Assembly (NCBI RefSeq): GCF_016698665.1
Contig: NZ_CP068046.1
Span: 2,232,001-2,296,000 of the forward strand
Reading direction: 5' to 3'
Source: Devosia rhizoryzae
Lineage (GTDB): Bacteria > Pseudomonadota > Alphaproteobacteria > Rhizobiales > Devosiaceae
Length of the DNA: 64,000 nucleotides
Below, in pieces: positions 1-8,798 of the stretch. A model generated the notes under the pieces. The model searched no databases. It was not told the DNA's origin and saw nothing but the letters and a program-made list of their open reading frames with translations. A program made the position numbers and the translations under genes. Every line of letters begins with the position of its first letter. The first letter of the stretch is position 1.

Positions 1-595
1 CGCGGTTCTGGACGGAGGCGAAGCTATCCGGCCCGGTGACATGGACGAGGCGGCGACGGCCATGGGCCAGCAGGTGCTCGGTGGCTTCCCGCGCACCTTG
101 CCTATCGTCGGAAACCAGCGTCACTGCATCGGCCGGACCTTCAGTAAAGGCATAAACCACCGGCACGGGGAGATCGGACAGATCCACCGGCAGGCGGCGG
201 TCGATGCGCTTGCCAGTGGCGATGATGCCATCGACCTGCTTGTCGAGCATGGCATCGACATGGATTTTGCCGAGCGCCGCATCGTCCTCGATCCCGCACA
301 GGAAAACCGATACGCCCTGGTCGACCAGCGCTTCGTTGATGCCGGCCATCACCGGCAGGGTGAACCGGCCATAGGTGTCGTTGGTCAGAAGTCCGATAGT
401 AAAGCTGCGCTGACGCGTCAGCGCCCGCGCCATGGCATTGGGCCGGAACCCCAGAGCGGTGGCCGTTTGTTTGACGCGGGTGCGTGTCGCCTCGGTCATC
501 CTGCCAGTATCGTTGAGGGCCTTGGAAGCAGTCGCAACGCTGACGCCAGCCACGCGGGCGACGTCATAGATGCGAATGCGCTCAGCCTTTGCCAC
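1..595 (-). CDS. LacI-family transcriptional regulator (3' end cut by window edge)
   Basis: The first 198 residues of a LacI/GalR repressor are visible; the rest lies left of the window. The N-terminal helix-turn-helix is clear at about residues 9-28 (YDVARVAGVSVATASKALN), followed by the hinge and the start of the periplasmic-binding-like effector domain (FTIGLLTNDTYGRF). I chose the GTG at 595 because GAGG lies 9 bases upstream and the HTH starts at the usual distance from the N-terminus. It lies 75 bp downstream of the isomerase gene on the same strand, so it may end that operon or have its own promoter; an operator-like AAACGGTTT lies in the gap. The effector is probably a sugar or sugar acid, by family and neighbours only. 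Confidence 0.88.
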   Translation of the reverse strand, partial: MAKAERIRIYDVARVAGVSVATASKALNDTGRMTEATRTRVKQTATALGFRPNAMARALTRQRSFTIGLLTNDTYGRFTLPVMAGINEALVDQGVSVFLCGIEDDAALGKIHVDAMLDKQVDGIIATGKRIDRRLPVDLSDLPVPVVYAFTEGPADAVTLVSDDRQGAREATEHLLAHGRRRLVHVTGPDSFASVQNR

Positions 596-634
596 GTCGG
601 CGTACCTCAAAGGAAAACCCTTTTCTCACTCTTG

Positions 635-649
635 GTAAAACGGTTTCTC
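635..649. promoter_or_regulatory. Possible LacI-type operator upstream of the first regulator
   Basis: The gap between the isomerase and the truncated LacI gene contains GTAAAACGGTTTCTC, whose core AAACGGTTT is a near-palindrome with the central CG typical of LacI/GalR operators. It resembles the stronger GTAAACGTTTAC site at 2669. It may be an autoregulatory site, but it is a single imperfect copy and no convincing promoter boxes were found beside it. Confidence 0.35.
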
Positions 650-670
650 ATATTTGGTCAATAGTCATAC

Positions 671-1567
671 TTATATGTGGACAAAACTGCCGCCGCGGGC
701 ATTCTGCAGGTGTTTGAGCGCGTAAAGCTGCCCGGTCATTTCCAGTTCGTCGCGATAAACCGGATCGTGCCAGCCTTCGATGTCGATCGAGCCTGACCAT
801 CCAGCCAGACGCAGCTCGGAAATGATGTCGGTCCAGTTGCTGTCGCCAAAGCCGGGCGTGCGCATGAAGACGAAGGGCAGCTTGCCGAATATGCCGTGCT
901 CGCGAATGACGTCCCAGCGGATGGTCGCGTCCTTGCCGTGCACGTGGAAAATCTTGTGCGCCCATTTGCGGATCTGCGGCAGCGGATCGATCAAGTAGAC
1001 CATCTGATGGCAAGGCTCCCATTCGAGCCCGATGTTGTCCTGCGGCGTCTCGTTGAACATCAGCTCCCAGGCGTCGGGATTGTGGGCGATGTTCCAGTCG
1101 CCGGTCTGCCAATTGCCGTCCATGGCGCAATTTTCGAAGGCGATGCGGACGCCCTTGTCGGCAGCGCGCTGCGCCAGTTCGGTCCAGACCTTTCTGTATT
1201 GCGGCAGGCTGTCGGTCAGCGGCTTGCCCCGCACCCGGCCAGTGAAGCCAGCGACACAGGTGGCGCCGAAGTGGTGGGCGTTGTCGATGCAGTCCTTCCA
1301 GCCCTGGAGGGTCTGCCGGTCCATCTCCTGGTCTTCGAGCGGATTGCCGAACATGCCGATGGTCGAAATGGTGATGTCGCGATCCCCGATCGCATCGAGG
1401 CTGCGCTTGCCGAGTTCGGCAATGTCCTGGCCATTGGTGGTTTGCCAGAAAAAGGGCTCGAAGCTTTCAAAGCCCTGGTCGGCAATCTCGGCAATGCGCT
1501 CGGCGGCCTTGCCGGACGAGGCAGAAATCATGGTGCCGATGCGAATGGTTTTTGCAGGATCGCTCAC
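671..1567 (-). CDS. Sugar phosphate isomerase/epimerase-like TIM-barrel protein
   Basis: A 298-residue protein of the xylose-isomerase-like TIM-barrel superfamily (AP endonuclease 2 fold), soluble and without signal peptide. Candidate metal ligands sit where the family places them: Glu in AFENC, Glu/His in LEWEPCH, His in HVHGKD and Glu in DIEGWHDP. Relatives isomerise, epimerise or dehydrate sugars and inositols. It starts with GTG at 1567, which overlaps the stop of the upstream dehydrogenase by four bases (GTGA), so the two are translationally coupled. A MocA-type dehydrogenase plus this fold is a common pair in inositol and sugar catabolism. The exact substrate cannot be read from the sequence. 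Confidence 0.85.
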   Translation of the reverse strand: MSDPAKTIRIGTMISASSGKAAERIAEIADQGFESFEPFFWQTTNGQDIAELGKRSLDAIGDRDITISTIGMFGNPLEDQEMDRQTLQGWKDCIDNAHHFGATCVAGFTGRVRGKPLTDSLPQYRKVWTELAQRAADKGVRIAFENCAMDGNWQTGDWNIAHNPDAWELMFNETPQDNIGLEWEPCHQMVYLIDPLPQIRKWAHKIFHVHGKDATIRWDVIREHGIFGKLPFVFMRTPGFGDSNWTDIISELRLAGWSGSIDIEGWHDPVYRDELEMTGQLYALKHLQNARGGSFVHI

Positions 1568-2607
1568 TTGGTCTGTCCTAGGTCGATAGTGACGCGCTGG
1601 CCGGTTTTTGCGCTTTCGATCGCGGCAAAGACCATGGCGAGGCTCTTGATGTTGTCGGTAGAAACCGTTTCCGGCTGCCGACCGCTCTCGATGGCGTCGA
1701 GAAACTCGGCGATGACGCTGGCATGGCCGTGCGTCTGGTCCTCATCTGCCGGCGGCGGGACGTCCATGGTTTCAAGTTCGCGGAAAAAGCCGGTGTCGCT
1801 GGCGGCGACCTTGGCATCGAACCTTTCGTCTCCATCCCACAGCAGCGTGCCCTTACTGCCGACGACGCGCCATGAGCTCTCCCACGACGTGTTCGCGCCT
1901 TCCGCAGCCCAGGAGCCGCGATAGTTGAAGACGACATTGTCGGCAAATTCGAAGATCGCGTTGGCGGCAGCGCCGTGGCGGTACCAGGAGCCCGGCGGAT
2001 TGGTCTCGAGGCAATAAACCGCCTCAGGCAACTTCCCTGACATGAAGCGCGCGGCATCCAGCGTATGGATGGCCATGTCGAGCAGCAGCACGTTTTCCAT
2101 CTCGTCGCGAAAGCCGCCGAAATGGGCGCCGATGAAGAAGTCGCAGTTGAGGCTCGCGAGCTCGCCGATGGCGCCGCTCTCGATCAGCCGGCGAATGCGC
2201 CGCACGCCCGAGATGAAGCGCCGGTTCTGCACCACCGCATGAACGCGCCCGGCCGCCTCGGCCTCGGCGATCATTTTTCGACCCTCGTCGAGACTCGTCG
2301 CCATCGGCTTTTCGCTCAGGACGTGGCAGCCATGGCGGAGGCCGGTCGCCACCACACCGTCGCGGGCCGCCGGGATGACAACGTCGAACAGGAGATCGGG
2401 CTTGGTCTTCTCCAGCACGGCATCCAGGTCGGTCCCGACCACCGCTTCTGCCAAGCCGAACTCCGCCGCCCGCGCCTCTGCTGTCGCGCGGTGGAGATCG
2501 ACCAGGCCCACGACCTTCACCCGCCCCTGCAGCAGCGGGTGCTCGGAAATAGCCGACAACCAGCCTTTGGACATGCCGCCGCAACCGGCTAGCACCGCCG
2601 TAAACAC
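1564..2607 (-). CDS. Gfo/Idh/MocA-family NAD(P)-dependent oxidoreductase
   Basis: A protein of about 347 residues with an N-terminal Rossmann fold (glycine-rich AGCGGMS near residue 8) and the family's EKP motif in HVLSEKPMA, whose Lys is the usual catalytic residue. It would oxidise or reduce a sugar or cyclitol hydroxyl with NAD(P). The start is taken as GTG 2607, 8 bases after GGAGG; an in-frame ATG at 2661 would add 18 residues and cross the operator region, so it is less likely. It is the first gene of a short operon with the downstream isomerase and diverges from a LacI regulator; paired operators lie between them. Confidence 0.87.
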   Translation of the reverse strand: MFTAVLAGCGGMSKGWLSAISEHPLLQGRVKVVGLVDLHRATAEARAAEFGLAEAVVGTDLDAVLEKTKPDLLFDVVIPAARDGVVATGLRHGCHVLSEKPMATSLDEGRKMIAEAEAAGRVHAVVQNRRFISGVRRIRRLIESGAIGELASLNCDFFIGAHFGGFRDEMENVLLLDMAIHTLDAARFMSGKLPEAVYCLETNPPGSWYRHGAAANAIFEFADNVVFNYRGSWAAEGANTSWESSWRVVGSKGTLLWDGDERFDAKVAASDTGFFRELETMDVPPPADEDQTHGHASVIAEFLDAIESGRQPETVSTDNIKSLAMVFAAIESAKTGQRVTIDLGQTK

Positions 2608-2668
2608 CAAGATTTCCTCCCTGGGCCTCGCGCGCCTGCCATCTATCGCAGCTTTCGGCACAATGTCC

Positions 2669-2682
2669 CGTAAACGTTTACG
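2669..2682. promoter_or_regulatory. LacI-type operator 1, perfect palindrome
   Basis: CGTAAACGTTTACG is a perfect 14-bp palindrome with the central CG of LacI-family operators. It lies at the expected transcription start of the leftward dehydrogenase operon: a TTGACA hexamer on the minus strand at 2707-2712 would place a weak -10 near 2684-2689. The likely binder is the divergent LacI protein encoded from 2762. Confidence 0.75.
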
Positions 2683-2720
2683 ACGCTATTCTTGGCAGAC
2701 CAGACGTGTCAATACGAAAT

Positions 2721-2734
2721 CGTAAACGTTTCTG
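2721..2734. promoter_or_regulatory. LacI-type operator 2
   Basis: CGTAAACGTTTCTG repeats ten bases (CGTAAACGTT) of operator 1 and the half-site pair AAAC-GTTT, with an imperfect right flank. It lies 52 bp from operator 1, about five helical turns, upstream of the TTGACA of the leftward promoter and just before the divergent lacI gene. Two sites on one face of the helix suit a looping or doubly bound repressor that also controls its own gene. Confidence 0.65.
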
Positions 2735-2761
2735 GAGCCAACCAGAACGGTGGAGATCCTT

Positions 2762-3826
2762 GTGGAAATGACCGGCATCAGGCGTCTCGCGCAGGAGCTC
2801 AACGTCTCGATTGGCACGGTGTCGCGCGCCCTGAATGGCAAACCGGACGTCAACGAGGAAACGCGCAAACGCGTGCTCGAAACCGCCGCCGCCATGGGCT
2901 ATGTCGCCAACCAGGCCGGCCGCGCCCTGCGAAAAGGTTCGACGGGCGTCATCGGCTTCATGATGCAGACCGGCCACGAAATCACCGGCGAGGGCGACGT
3001 CTTCTTCATGAGCGTTTTCGATGGCGTGCAGACCGTCTTCGCCCGCCATCAGCTCGACCTCGTCGCCCTCCTTTGCTCATCGGAAGAAGATCCGGACGCC
3101 TACATGCAGCGCGTCGTCGCCCGCGGTTTTGCCGATGCCCTGATCATCTCGGCGACCAAGCGCGAGGATCATCGCATCGATTTTCTCGCCAGCCGCAACA
3201 TCCCGTTCATTGCGCTAGGCCGGTCCGAAACCGATGCCGGCCATCCCTGGCTCGACCTCGACTTCGAAGGCATGGCGGAAGTCGGTGTATCAAGGCTAAT
3301 CGACAAAGGGCATCGCCGGATCGGCATTTCGGCGCCGCTTGATGACACCAATCTGGGCTTTGTTCTGGTGGATGCCTATCAAGAAGTGCTGGCTCGACAC
3401 GGCATTCAGTTCGACCCTGACCTTGTGTTCCGCGCTAACCCGAACGAGCGCGGGGGCCATGCCATTGCTCATGCCATTGCCGCTATGCCGGACGATCGGC
3501 GTCCCACTGGAATTTTGCTGACCAACGAGGTCATGTCCCTTGGGCTTTACAATGGTCTATACGAGGTTGGTCTCCCCCCCGGGCAAGCCATTGCCGTTAT
3601 AGGCCGAAACAGTCCGCAGGCGCATTTTCTTGTTCCGAAGCTGACCTGTTTCACGCTGTCCTTGCGCGAACTCGGCATATCCTTGGCAGAAGCGCTATTG
3701 GCGACCATGCCGGGTTTTCGGGAGCACTATCCGCTAGGCACCGTCCGAAATGTCGTATCGTTAGAGCTTTTGGTCGGTGAGAGCGACGACCTTGTCGTGG
3801 AGACTGGTTCGCCCCGTCCTGCTTGA
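2762..3826 (+). CDS. LacI-family transcriptional regulator
   Basis: A repressor of about 354 residues with an N-terminal HTH (IRRLAQELNVSIGTVSRALN) and a full periplasmic-binding-like effector domain, the usual family length. GTG 2762 is preferred since GGAG lies 6 bases upstream; GTG 2750 and ATG 2768 are in-frame alternatives. It diverges from the dehydrogenase-isomerase operon, and the two GTAAACGTTT sites in the gap make that operon its probable target. It is not in an operon on its own strand. The effector is probably the substrate or an intermediate of the neighbouring enzymes. Confidence 0.9.
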   Translation: MEMTGIRRLAQELNVSIGTVSRALNGKPDVNEETRKRVLETAAAMGYVANQAGRALRKGSTGVIGFMMQTGHEITGEGDVFFMSVFDGVQTVFARHQLDLVALLCSSEEDPDAYMQRVVARGFADALIISATKREDHRIDFLASRNIPFIALGRSETDAGHPWLDLDFEGMAEVGVSRLIDKGHRRIGISAPLDDTNLGFVLVDAYQEVLARHGIQFDPDLVFRANPNERGGHAIAHAIAAMPDDRRPTGILLTNEVMSLGLYNGLYEVGLPPGQAIAVIGRNSPQAHFLVPKLTCFTLSLRELGISLAEALLATMPGFREHYPLGTVRNVVSLELLVGESDDLVVETGSPRPA

Positions 3827-3921
3827 CCCAAGATCACACGTCAGCGCCCAAACCTGCTGAAAGCTGCATGCCGAGAGCGGATACTGGCCGGCACTCTAAG
3901 CTACGCCATTTTAGACCACCT

Positions 3922-4614
3922 TTAGCGCAGCCTGCGTGTTTGCTCTACTATGCCCGCGACAGCGCGATACATGCTGGCCGTGGTGTCGCCGGTAACAATC
4001 GCGCCCAGCAATGGCGCCGCAACACCAATGTCCTTTAGAGCCGCCGCGTCCTCGGGCGTGAGTTGAAGCTGGCTTGGTACAATAACAGGAACGTCCACCG
4101 CATCGACGATCTCGCGGTATTTCTGCAGATCAGCGTCCGACATGTTTGTACGATAACGTTCGAACGGCATGATCGAGGCTTCGATGATGCAGCCGGGAAT
4201 GGCGGCAATCCTGCTCACATCTTGCGCACCGCTGGTGGAGGCGAGTGCCGGCATTGGCCGCAGCTTGGACCGGAGCAAGTGTGGCTGCAGGTGGTCGACA
4301 TAGACGTTGAAGCCTTTAAACCCCAAGTCATGGAGCGCGTCCATCTCCCCTTCGGTCGGGACGGTTTCCTGGCCGGCCATAACCAGCAGCGGGCAGCCGA
4401 GCTTGCTCAGTTCTTCAAAGAATGGGCGCTCCTCAGTAAAAGAGCCAAAGGTGGTTCCCGTAGCGCGGTGATAGGCGTTGAGATGGGTCTTGATGGCCGT
4501 GGCACCGGCGTCGAGCGCCGCCTTGGCGAGATCGAGATCATGGCGTGCCAGCGAAACGATCACCGGAAAGCTGCCGTCGACCAGCGAGCGATAAAACGGG
4601 GTCTCGGCGTACAT
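3922..4614 (-). CDS. Uncharacterised TIM-barrel-like protein, last gene of the sugar ABC operon
   Basis: A 230-residue soluble protein that I cannot assign to a named enzyme. The alternating beta-alpha pattern (PVIVSLARHDLDLAKAALDAGATAIK near the start; PVIVPSQLQLTPEDAAALKDIGVAAPLLG near the end) suggests a small beta/alpha barrel with a phosphate-binding-like C-terminal turn, as in aldolases and sugar-phosphate epimerases. Its ATG shares one base with the stop of the upstream ABC ATPase gene (TGATG), so it is made with the transporter and probably acts on the imported compound or its phosphate. No catalytic residue can be named with confidence. Confidence 0.7.
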   Translation of the reverse strand: MYAETPFYRSLVDGSFPVIVSLARHDLDLAKAALDAGATAIKTHLNAYHRATGTTFGSFTEERPFFEELSKLGCPLLVMAGQETVPTEGEMDALHDLGFKGFNVYVDHLQPHLLRSKLRPMPALASTSGAQDVSRIAAIPGCIIEASIMPFERYRTNMSDADLQKYREIVDAVDVPVIVPSQLQLTPEDAAALKDIGVAAPLLGAIVTGDTTASMYRAVAGIVEQTRRLR

Positions 4615-5657
4615 CAGTTGATCCTTTGACCCTGAGCATCGAAAAGGTGGATGGAGGAGAGGTCGGGCTGGATGCGGATGGTTTGGCCTGGTGCAACGCC
4701 GATCCGCTCGCGGAACACACCGATAATCGTGTGCTCGCCCAGAGTCATGGTGACCTGGGTTTCCGAGCCGGTGGGCTCGATCAGCAGGACCCTGGCTTCA
4801 AGGCCTGCAGGATCAAGCATCAGATGTTCTGGCCTTATGCCATAGCTTGCCTGTCCAGCGGCGGCTACGCCCTCTGACAGCGGCAGGGTGACGCCCGCGG
4901 CCAGAAAACCCTCCGGGCCGATGCTGCCGCCGATTATGTTCATGGCCGGTGAGCCAATGAATCCTGCGACGAAGAGATTAGCGGGACGGTCGTAAAGCTC
5001 CAGCGGAGCTCCGATCTGCTCCACTCGGCCGGCATTCATCACCACAATGCGATCTGCCATGGTCATGGCTTCGATCTGGTCATGCGTCACATAGACAGTG
5101 GTGACACCGAGCCGCTGATGGAGGCCTTTGATCTCGCCGCGCATGACGACGCGCAGCTTGGCATCGAGATTGGAAAGTGGCTCGTCGAACAAGAACACCT
5201 GCGGGTTGCGCACGATGGCGCGGCCCATGGCGACACGCTGCCGCTGGCCGCCGGAAAGCTGGCGCGGATAGCGGTCGAGCAGGTGCGAAAGATCGAGGAT
5301 ATCGGCCGCCCATTTCACCCGCTCGGCGATCTCGCTCTTGGAGGCGCCGCGGTGTTCGAGCGAGAAGCCCATATTGGTGGCGACGGTCATATGCGGATAG
5401 AGCGCATAGTTCTGGAACACCATGGCGATGTCGCGATCCTTCGGCTCGAGGTCGTTGACCACCCGATCGCCGATGGCGATTTCGCCCGAGGTGATGGTTT
5501 CCAGCCCAGCGATCATGCGCAGCAAGGTTGACTTGCCGCAGCCGGACGGTCCGACCAGGACGATGAACTCGCCATCGGCGATCTCGACGTCGATGCCATG
5601 CAGCACATTGACATCGCCATAGGACTTGCGCGCGGCGGAAAGGGTAACGGGTGCCAT
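4614..5657 (-). CDS. Carbohydrate ABC importer ATPase (MalK/UgpC type)
   Basis: A 347-residue ATPase that powers import through the two adjacent permeases at the inner face of the membrane. Walker A GPSGCGKST is at 36-44, signature LSGGQ at 134-138 and Walker B ending in DEP at 158-160, followed by SNLD. The C-terminal third has the regulatory OB-like domain of the MalK/UgpC group (family length about 350-370). It lies 4 bp after the MalG-type permease gene and overlaps the following barrel gene by one base. Substrate is probably a carbohydrate or glycoside, from the subfamily and not from any residue. Confidence 0.95.
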   Translation of the reverse strand: MAPVTLSAARKSYGDVNVLHGIDVEIADGEFIVLVGPSGCGKSTLLRMIAGLETITSGEIAIGDRVVNDLEPKDRDIAMVFQNYALYPHMTVATNMGFSLEHRGASKSEIAERVKWAADILDLSHLLDRYPRQLSGGQRQRVAMGRAIVRNPQVFLFDEPLSNLDAKLRVVMRGEIKGLHQRLGVTTVYVTHDQIEAMTMADRIVVMNAGRVEQIGAPLELYDRPANLFVAGFIGSPAMNIIGGSIGPEGFLAAGVTLPLSEGVAAAGQASYGIRPEHLMLDPAGLEARVLLIEPTGSETQVTMTLGEHTIIGVFRERIGVAPGQTIRIQPDLSSIHLFDAQGQRIN

Positions 5658-5661
5658 GGGA

Positions 5662-6504
5662 TCAGCCTTTCAGACCGGTATGAGCAAGACCTTCGACGAA
5701 CTGTTTCTGCGCCACGATGAAGACCAGCAGCACCGGGATAGCCGTCATGGTGGCGGCCGCCAGCTGGATGTTCCACATGGCGCCGCCATAGGCGTCGGTG
5801 AACTGGGTCAGCGCCTGTGGCAGGGTGAACATGTGGGTGGAGGACAGGAACACGATTGGCTCGAGATAGAGGTTCCAGGAGTGGAGGAAGGTGAAGATGG
5901 CCACCGCGCCGAGCGCCGGCTTGGCGAGCGGCAGGGCTATGGTCCAAAAGATCTTGAAGCGGCCAAGGCCATCGACGCGGGCGGCTTCCTCGAGCTCGCC
6001 GGGCAGCGAGATAAAGAACTGGCGCATGACGAAGGTGGCAAACACCGACGGCGCACCAAAGATCGGCACAAGGATCAGCGGCCAATGGGTATTGATCATG
6101 TTCCAGCCCAAAAACATCTGGAACAGCGGCACGATGGTGACTTCGGAGGGGATCAGCAGGCCCAGGAGGACCACCATGAATAGGGCATTGCTGAAGGGAA
6201 ACTTGATCCGGGCAAAGGCGTAGCCAGCCATGGATGAGACCACCATGGTGCCGACGGTGACGATCGCGGCGATATAGGCCGAGTTCCAATACTGCCTTCC
6301 GAACGGCTGCAGTTCGAAGACGCGCTGATAGGTCAACCAGTCGAAGCGGCGCGGCCAGAGGTCCGGCGGAAAGGCGAAGATGTCGCTGATCGGCTTGACC
6401 GACGAGGTGATCATCCACCACGTCGGAAAAACGAAGGGGATCAGCAGCACGCACATGAGGCCGTAAAGGGCGACCTTGGCGCGGGGCGAAAGCTCAGTTT
6501 TCAT
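5662..6504 (-). CDS. Carbohydrate ABC importer permease (MalG type)
   Basis: A 280-residue inner-membrane permease with about six hydrophobic helices and the cytoplasmic EAA loop (EEAARVDGLGRFKIFWTIALP), which docks onto the ATPase. Length and N-terminal layout match the CUT1 MalG/UgpE group. Its start overlaps the end of the MalF-type permease gene by 11 bases, which suggests coupled translation and equimolar assembly. Confidence 0.94.
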   Translation of the reverse strand: MKTELSPRAKVALYGLMCVLLIPFVFPTWWMITSSVKPISDIFAFPPDLWPRRFDWLTYQRVFELQPFGRQYWNSAYIAAIVTVGTMVVSSMAGYAFARIKFPFSNALFMVVLLGLLIPSEVTIVPLFQMFLGWNMINTHWPLILVPIFGAPSVFATFVMRQFFISLPGELEEAARVDGLGRFKIFWTIALPLAKPALGAVAIFTFLHSWNLYLEPIVFLSSTHMFTLPQALTQFTDAYGGAMWNIQLAAATMTAIPVLLVFIVAQKQFVEGLAHTGLKG

Positions 6505-7411
6505 AGAAGACGATCCGCTTGCGCATCTGCCACTGGATAAAGGTGAGCACCGCGACGATCAGGAAGAGAAGGATCGACAGGGTCGAGCCATAGCCGAAGA
6601 AGTTGAACTGGAAAGCCTGCTGGTAGAGGTAATAGACCAGCACTGTTGTGGAGACGCCGGGCCCGCCCTTGGTCAAGATCGCGATCTGGGCAAAGACCTG
6701 GAGCGACCCCACGATGGTGATGATCGAGGTCAGAAGGATCGTCGGCGAGATCATCGGCAGGGTGATGCGGCGGAATTGCTTGAAGCGACCTGCCCCGTCG
6801 ACGCGTGCGGCCTCGTAGAGTTCCTTGGGCACGCCTTGGAGGGCTGCAAGGAACAGGATCATGTTGAGGCCAACGTTCTTGAGCACCTGCACCACGACCA
6901 CCGAGACCATGGCGGTTGACGGGAGGCGCAGCCAATTGGGGCCCTCGATGCCGATCATGGCCAGCATGCCGTTGATGCCGCCATTGGCCTGCAGCAGAAA
7001 GCTCCAGACGATGGTCCAGGCGACCAGCGACACAACCACTGGCGAAAAGAATAGCGTGCGGAAGACGACGATGCCTTTGAGCTTTTGGTCGAGCAGCACG
7101 GCTAATAGCAGCGCCAGGCTCATGTTGAGGACGACGAGGCCGGCAGAAAACACGGCGGATGCCCAGAGCACCTGCGGCAGGTTGGGATCACGCAGCAGGA
7201 GCTGGTAATTGGCATCGCCGACAAAGGTGAAGGTGTTGGCGAGCACGTTCCATTCGTGCAGCGAATAGTAAAAGACCAGACCCAGCGGGATCAGCACGAA
7301 AGTAATGATGCCCAGCAATTGCGGCGCGATGAACAGATAGCCTGCTGCGGCGTCGCGGCGGTGCATCGTCCAGAACGCTGGCTTACGCTTCGTGTCGATC
7401 GGCTGAGACAT
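6494..7411 (-). CDS. Carbohydrate ABC importer permease (MalF/UgpA type)
   Basis: A 305-residue inner-membrane permease with about six helices; the EAA loop is YEAARVDGAGRFKQFRRITLP. It belongs to the CUT1 MalF/UgpA group and lacks the long periplasmic insert of enterobacterial MalF. It pairs with the MalG-type protein encoded next. It is separated from the upstream binding-protein gene by 95 bp holding a strong hairpin, which would let the binding protein be made in excess. Confidence 0.94.
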   Translation of the reverse strand: MSQPIDTKRKPAFWTMHRRDAAAGYLFIAPQLLGIITFVLIPLGLVFYYSLHEWNVLANTFTFVGDANYQLLLRDPNLPQVLWASAVFSAGLVVLNMSLALLLAVLLDQKLKGIVVFRTLFFSPVVVSLVAWTIVWSFLLQANGGINGMLAMIGIEGPNWLRLPSTAMVSVVVVQVLKNVGLNMILFLAALQGVPKELYEAARVDGAGRFKQFRRITLPMISPTILLTSIITIVGSLQVFAQIAILTKGGPGVSTTVLVYYLYQQAFQFNFFGYGSTLSILLFLIVAVLTFIQWQMRKRIVFYEN

Positions 7412-7436
7412 AGTTGGTCCTCAGGTCTAGCTTGGG

Positions 7437-7468
7437 TTCCACCGCGCCGCCGAGACAGCGCGGTGGAA
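7437..7468 (-). other. Intercistronic hairpin after the binding-protein gene
   Basis: A perfect 11-bp inverted repeat (TTCCACCGCGC ... GCGCGGTGGAA) with a 10-base loop lies between the SBP gene and its first permease. It has no T-run, so it more likely protects the 3' end of the SBP message or attenuates than fully terminates. Similar hairpins follow every SBP gene in the window. Confidence 0.75.
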
Positions 7469-7506
7469 GAACAGGATGGGAGCTGACCTGTTCTGATGGG
7501 CGCGCC

Positions 7507-8775
7507 TTAGCGCATCAGCAGCGGGTTGATGCTGGTGCAGACATTGCCCAGCACGGCAGGCACGTCGGCATCGGCGACCCAAAGGGCGTCGAGAGCGGCG
7601 CGCACGCTTTGCTGGATCTGGGCAAAGTTGGTGCGCCCGGCGATCACCTGGCCATTGGTGATGCCGTTGACCACCACGGTTTCGATCTGCTCAGGCGTCA
7701 ACAGCGGATTGGTGGCGGACAGCGTTTCAGTGTTGAGAAGGCTTGCGCGGGCCGGCGGGAAGAACTGGGCCAGCTTCTGGCTGTTTTCCGGATTGGTCAT
7801 GTAAGCGAGAAATTCGACCGCCGTTTCGGTGTTGGGGCGATTGGCGAAGACGCCGACGCCGGCCTGGCCAACCACGGAATAGGACCCCGCCGGACCTTCC
7901 GGCAGCGGCACCAGATCCCAATCGAAACCATCCTGCGGCAGCAGCGACGCACGCGAAATCTGCGTCACGGTCATTGCAGCATCACCGGCAAAGAAGTCGA
8001 CGTTTTCGCCTGGACCCGGGATCGAGCCATCGACGAAGACTGCATTGTGGAAGGCTGTCATGGCGTCGATCATCGGCTGATCAGCGAAGGTGCAGGTCTT
8101 GCCGTCGGCGCTCCAGCTATCGGCGCCCCATCCACGCCAGAACGAGGTGAGGTTCTGCCAGGTCTGGTAGTTGAAATCGCGGATCACAAGGCCTTCATTG
8201 CCTGCATCGGCTACGGCCTTGGCAGTGGCAAGAGCGTTGTCCCAGTTCCATTCACCGGCTTCGATCAGCTCAGCAGGCGTGCGGGCGCCTGCTGCAGTGA
8301 TGAGGTCGTTGTTGGAAAAGACGGCGAATGGCGAGGTCGAGAACGGATAGGCATAGAGCTGGCCCTCGCGGGTCCACAGGGCCGTTGCGCTTTCGGTGAC
8401 GTCGTCGAGTTCGTAGCCATCGGTGGCGCCGAAAGCGTCGGTCAACGGCGCGAGGGCATTGGAGGTGACGAAATCGGCAGCGCTGGTCTCAAAAATCCAG
8501 GCCAGGTCAGGTGCGTTGCCGCCAGCGATCTGGGTGGTCAGCGTCGTGGTGTAGTTTTCGAACGGCAGCGGCTCGAAAGTGACGGAAACGTTGGGGTGCG
8601 TTTCCGTAAAGCCTGCGGCGATCTCGTTGAAGAGGGCCAGGTGCGCTTCGTTGGCGCTCCAGATGGTCATGCGCAGGTTGACTGCATCCTGCGCCCAAGC
8701 AGTGCCGGACGCTGCAAGCGGCAGCAAAATGGCAGCCAGTGCAGCTGTGTTCTTGAGATAGGCGAATTTGGACAT
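7507..8775 (-). CDS. Carbohydrate ABC importer substrate-binding protein
   Basis: A 422-residue periplasmic binding protein of the extracellular solute-binding family 1. The start is ATG 8775, behind a strong AGGAGG five bases upstream. A Sec signal peptide covers residues 1-28 (hydrophobic core AALAAILLPLAAS; cleavage after AWA). The mature part begins VNLRMTIWSANEAH and has the family hinge pattern DLAWIFETSAADFV. It follows the FAD oxidoreductase gene by 23 bp. The ligand is probably a sugar or glycoside, unidentified. Confidence 0.93.
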   Translation of the reverse strand: MSKFAYLKNTAALAAILLPLAASGTAWAQDAVNLRMTIWSANEAHLALFNEIAAGFTETHPNVSVTFEPLPFENYTTTLTTQIAGGNAPDLAWIFETSAADFVTSNALAPLTDAFGATDGYELDDVTESATALWTREGQLYAYPFSTSPFAVFSNNDLITAAGARTPAELIEAGEWNWDNALATAKAVADAGNEGLVIRDFNYQTWQNLTSFWRGWGADSWSADGKTCTFADQPMIDAMTAFHNAVFVDGSIPGPGENVDFFAGDAAMTVTQISRASLLPQDGFDWDLVPLPEGPAGSYSVVGQAGVGVFANRPNTETAVEFLAYMTNPENSQKLAQFFPPARASLLNTETLSATNPLLTPEQIETVVVNGITNGQVIAGRTNFAQIQQSVRAALDALWVADADVPAVLGNVCTSINPLLMR

Positions 8776-8798
8776 GTGTTCCTCCTGTTGTCCCTTGA

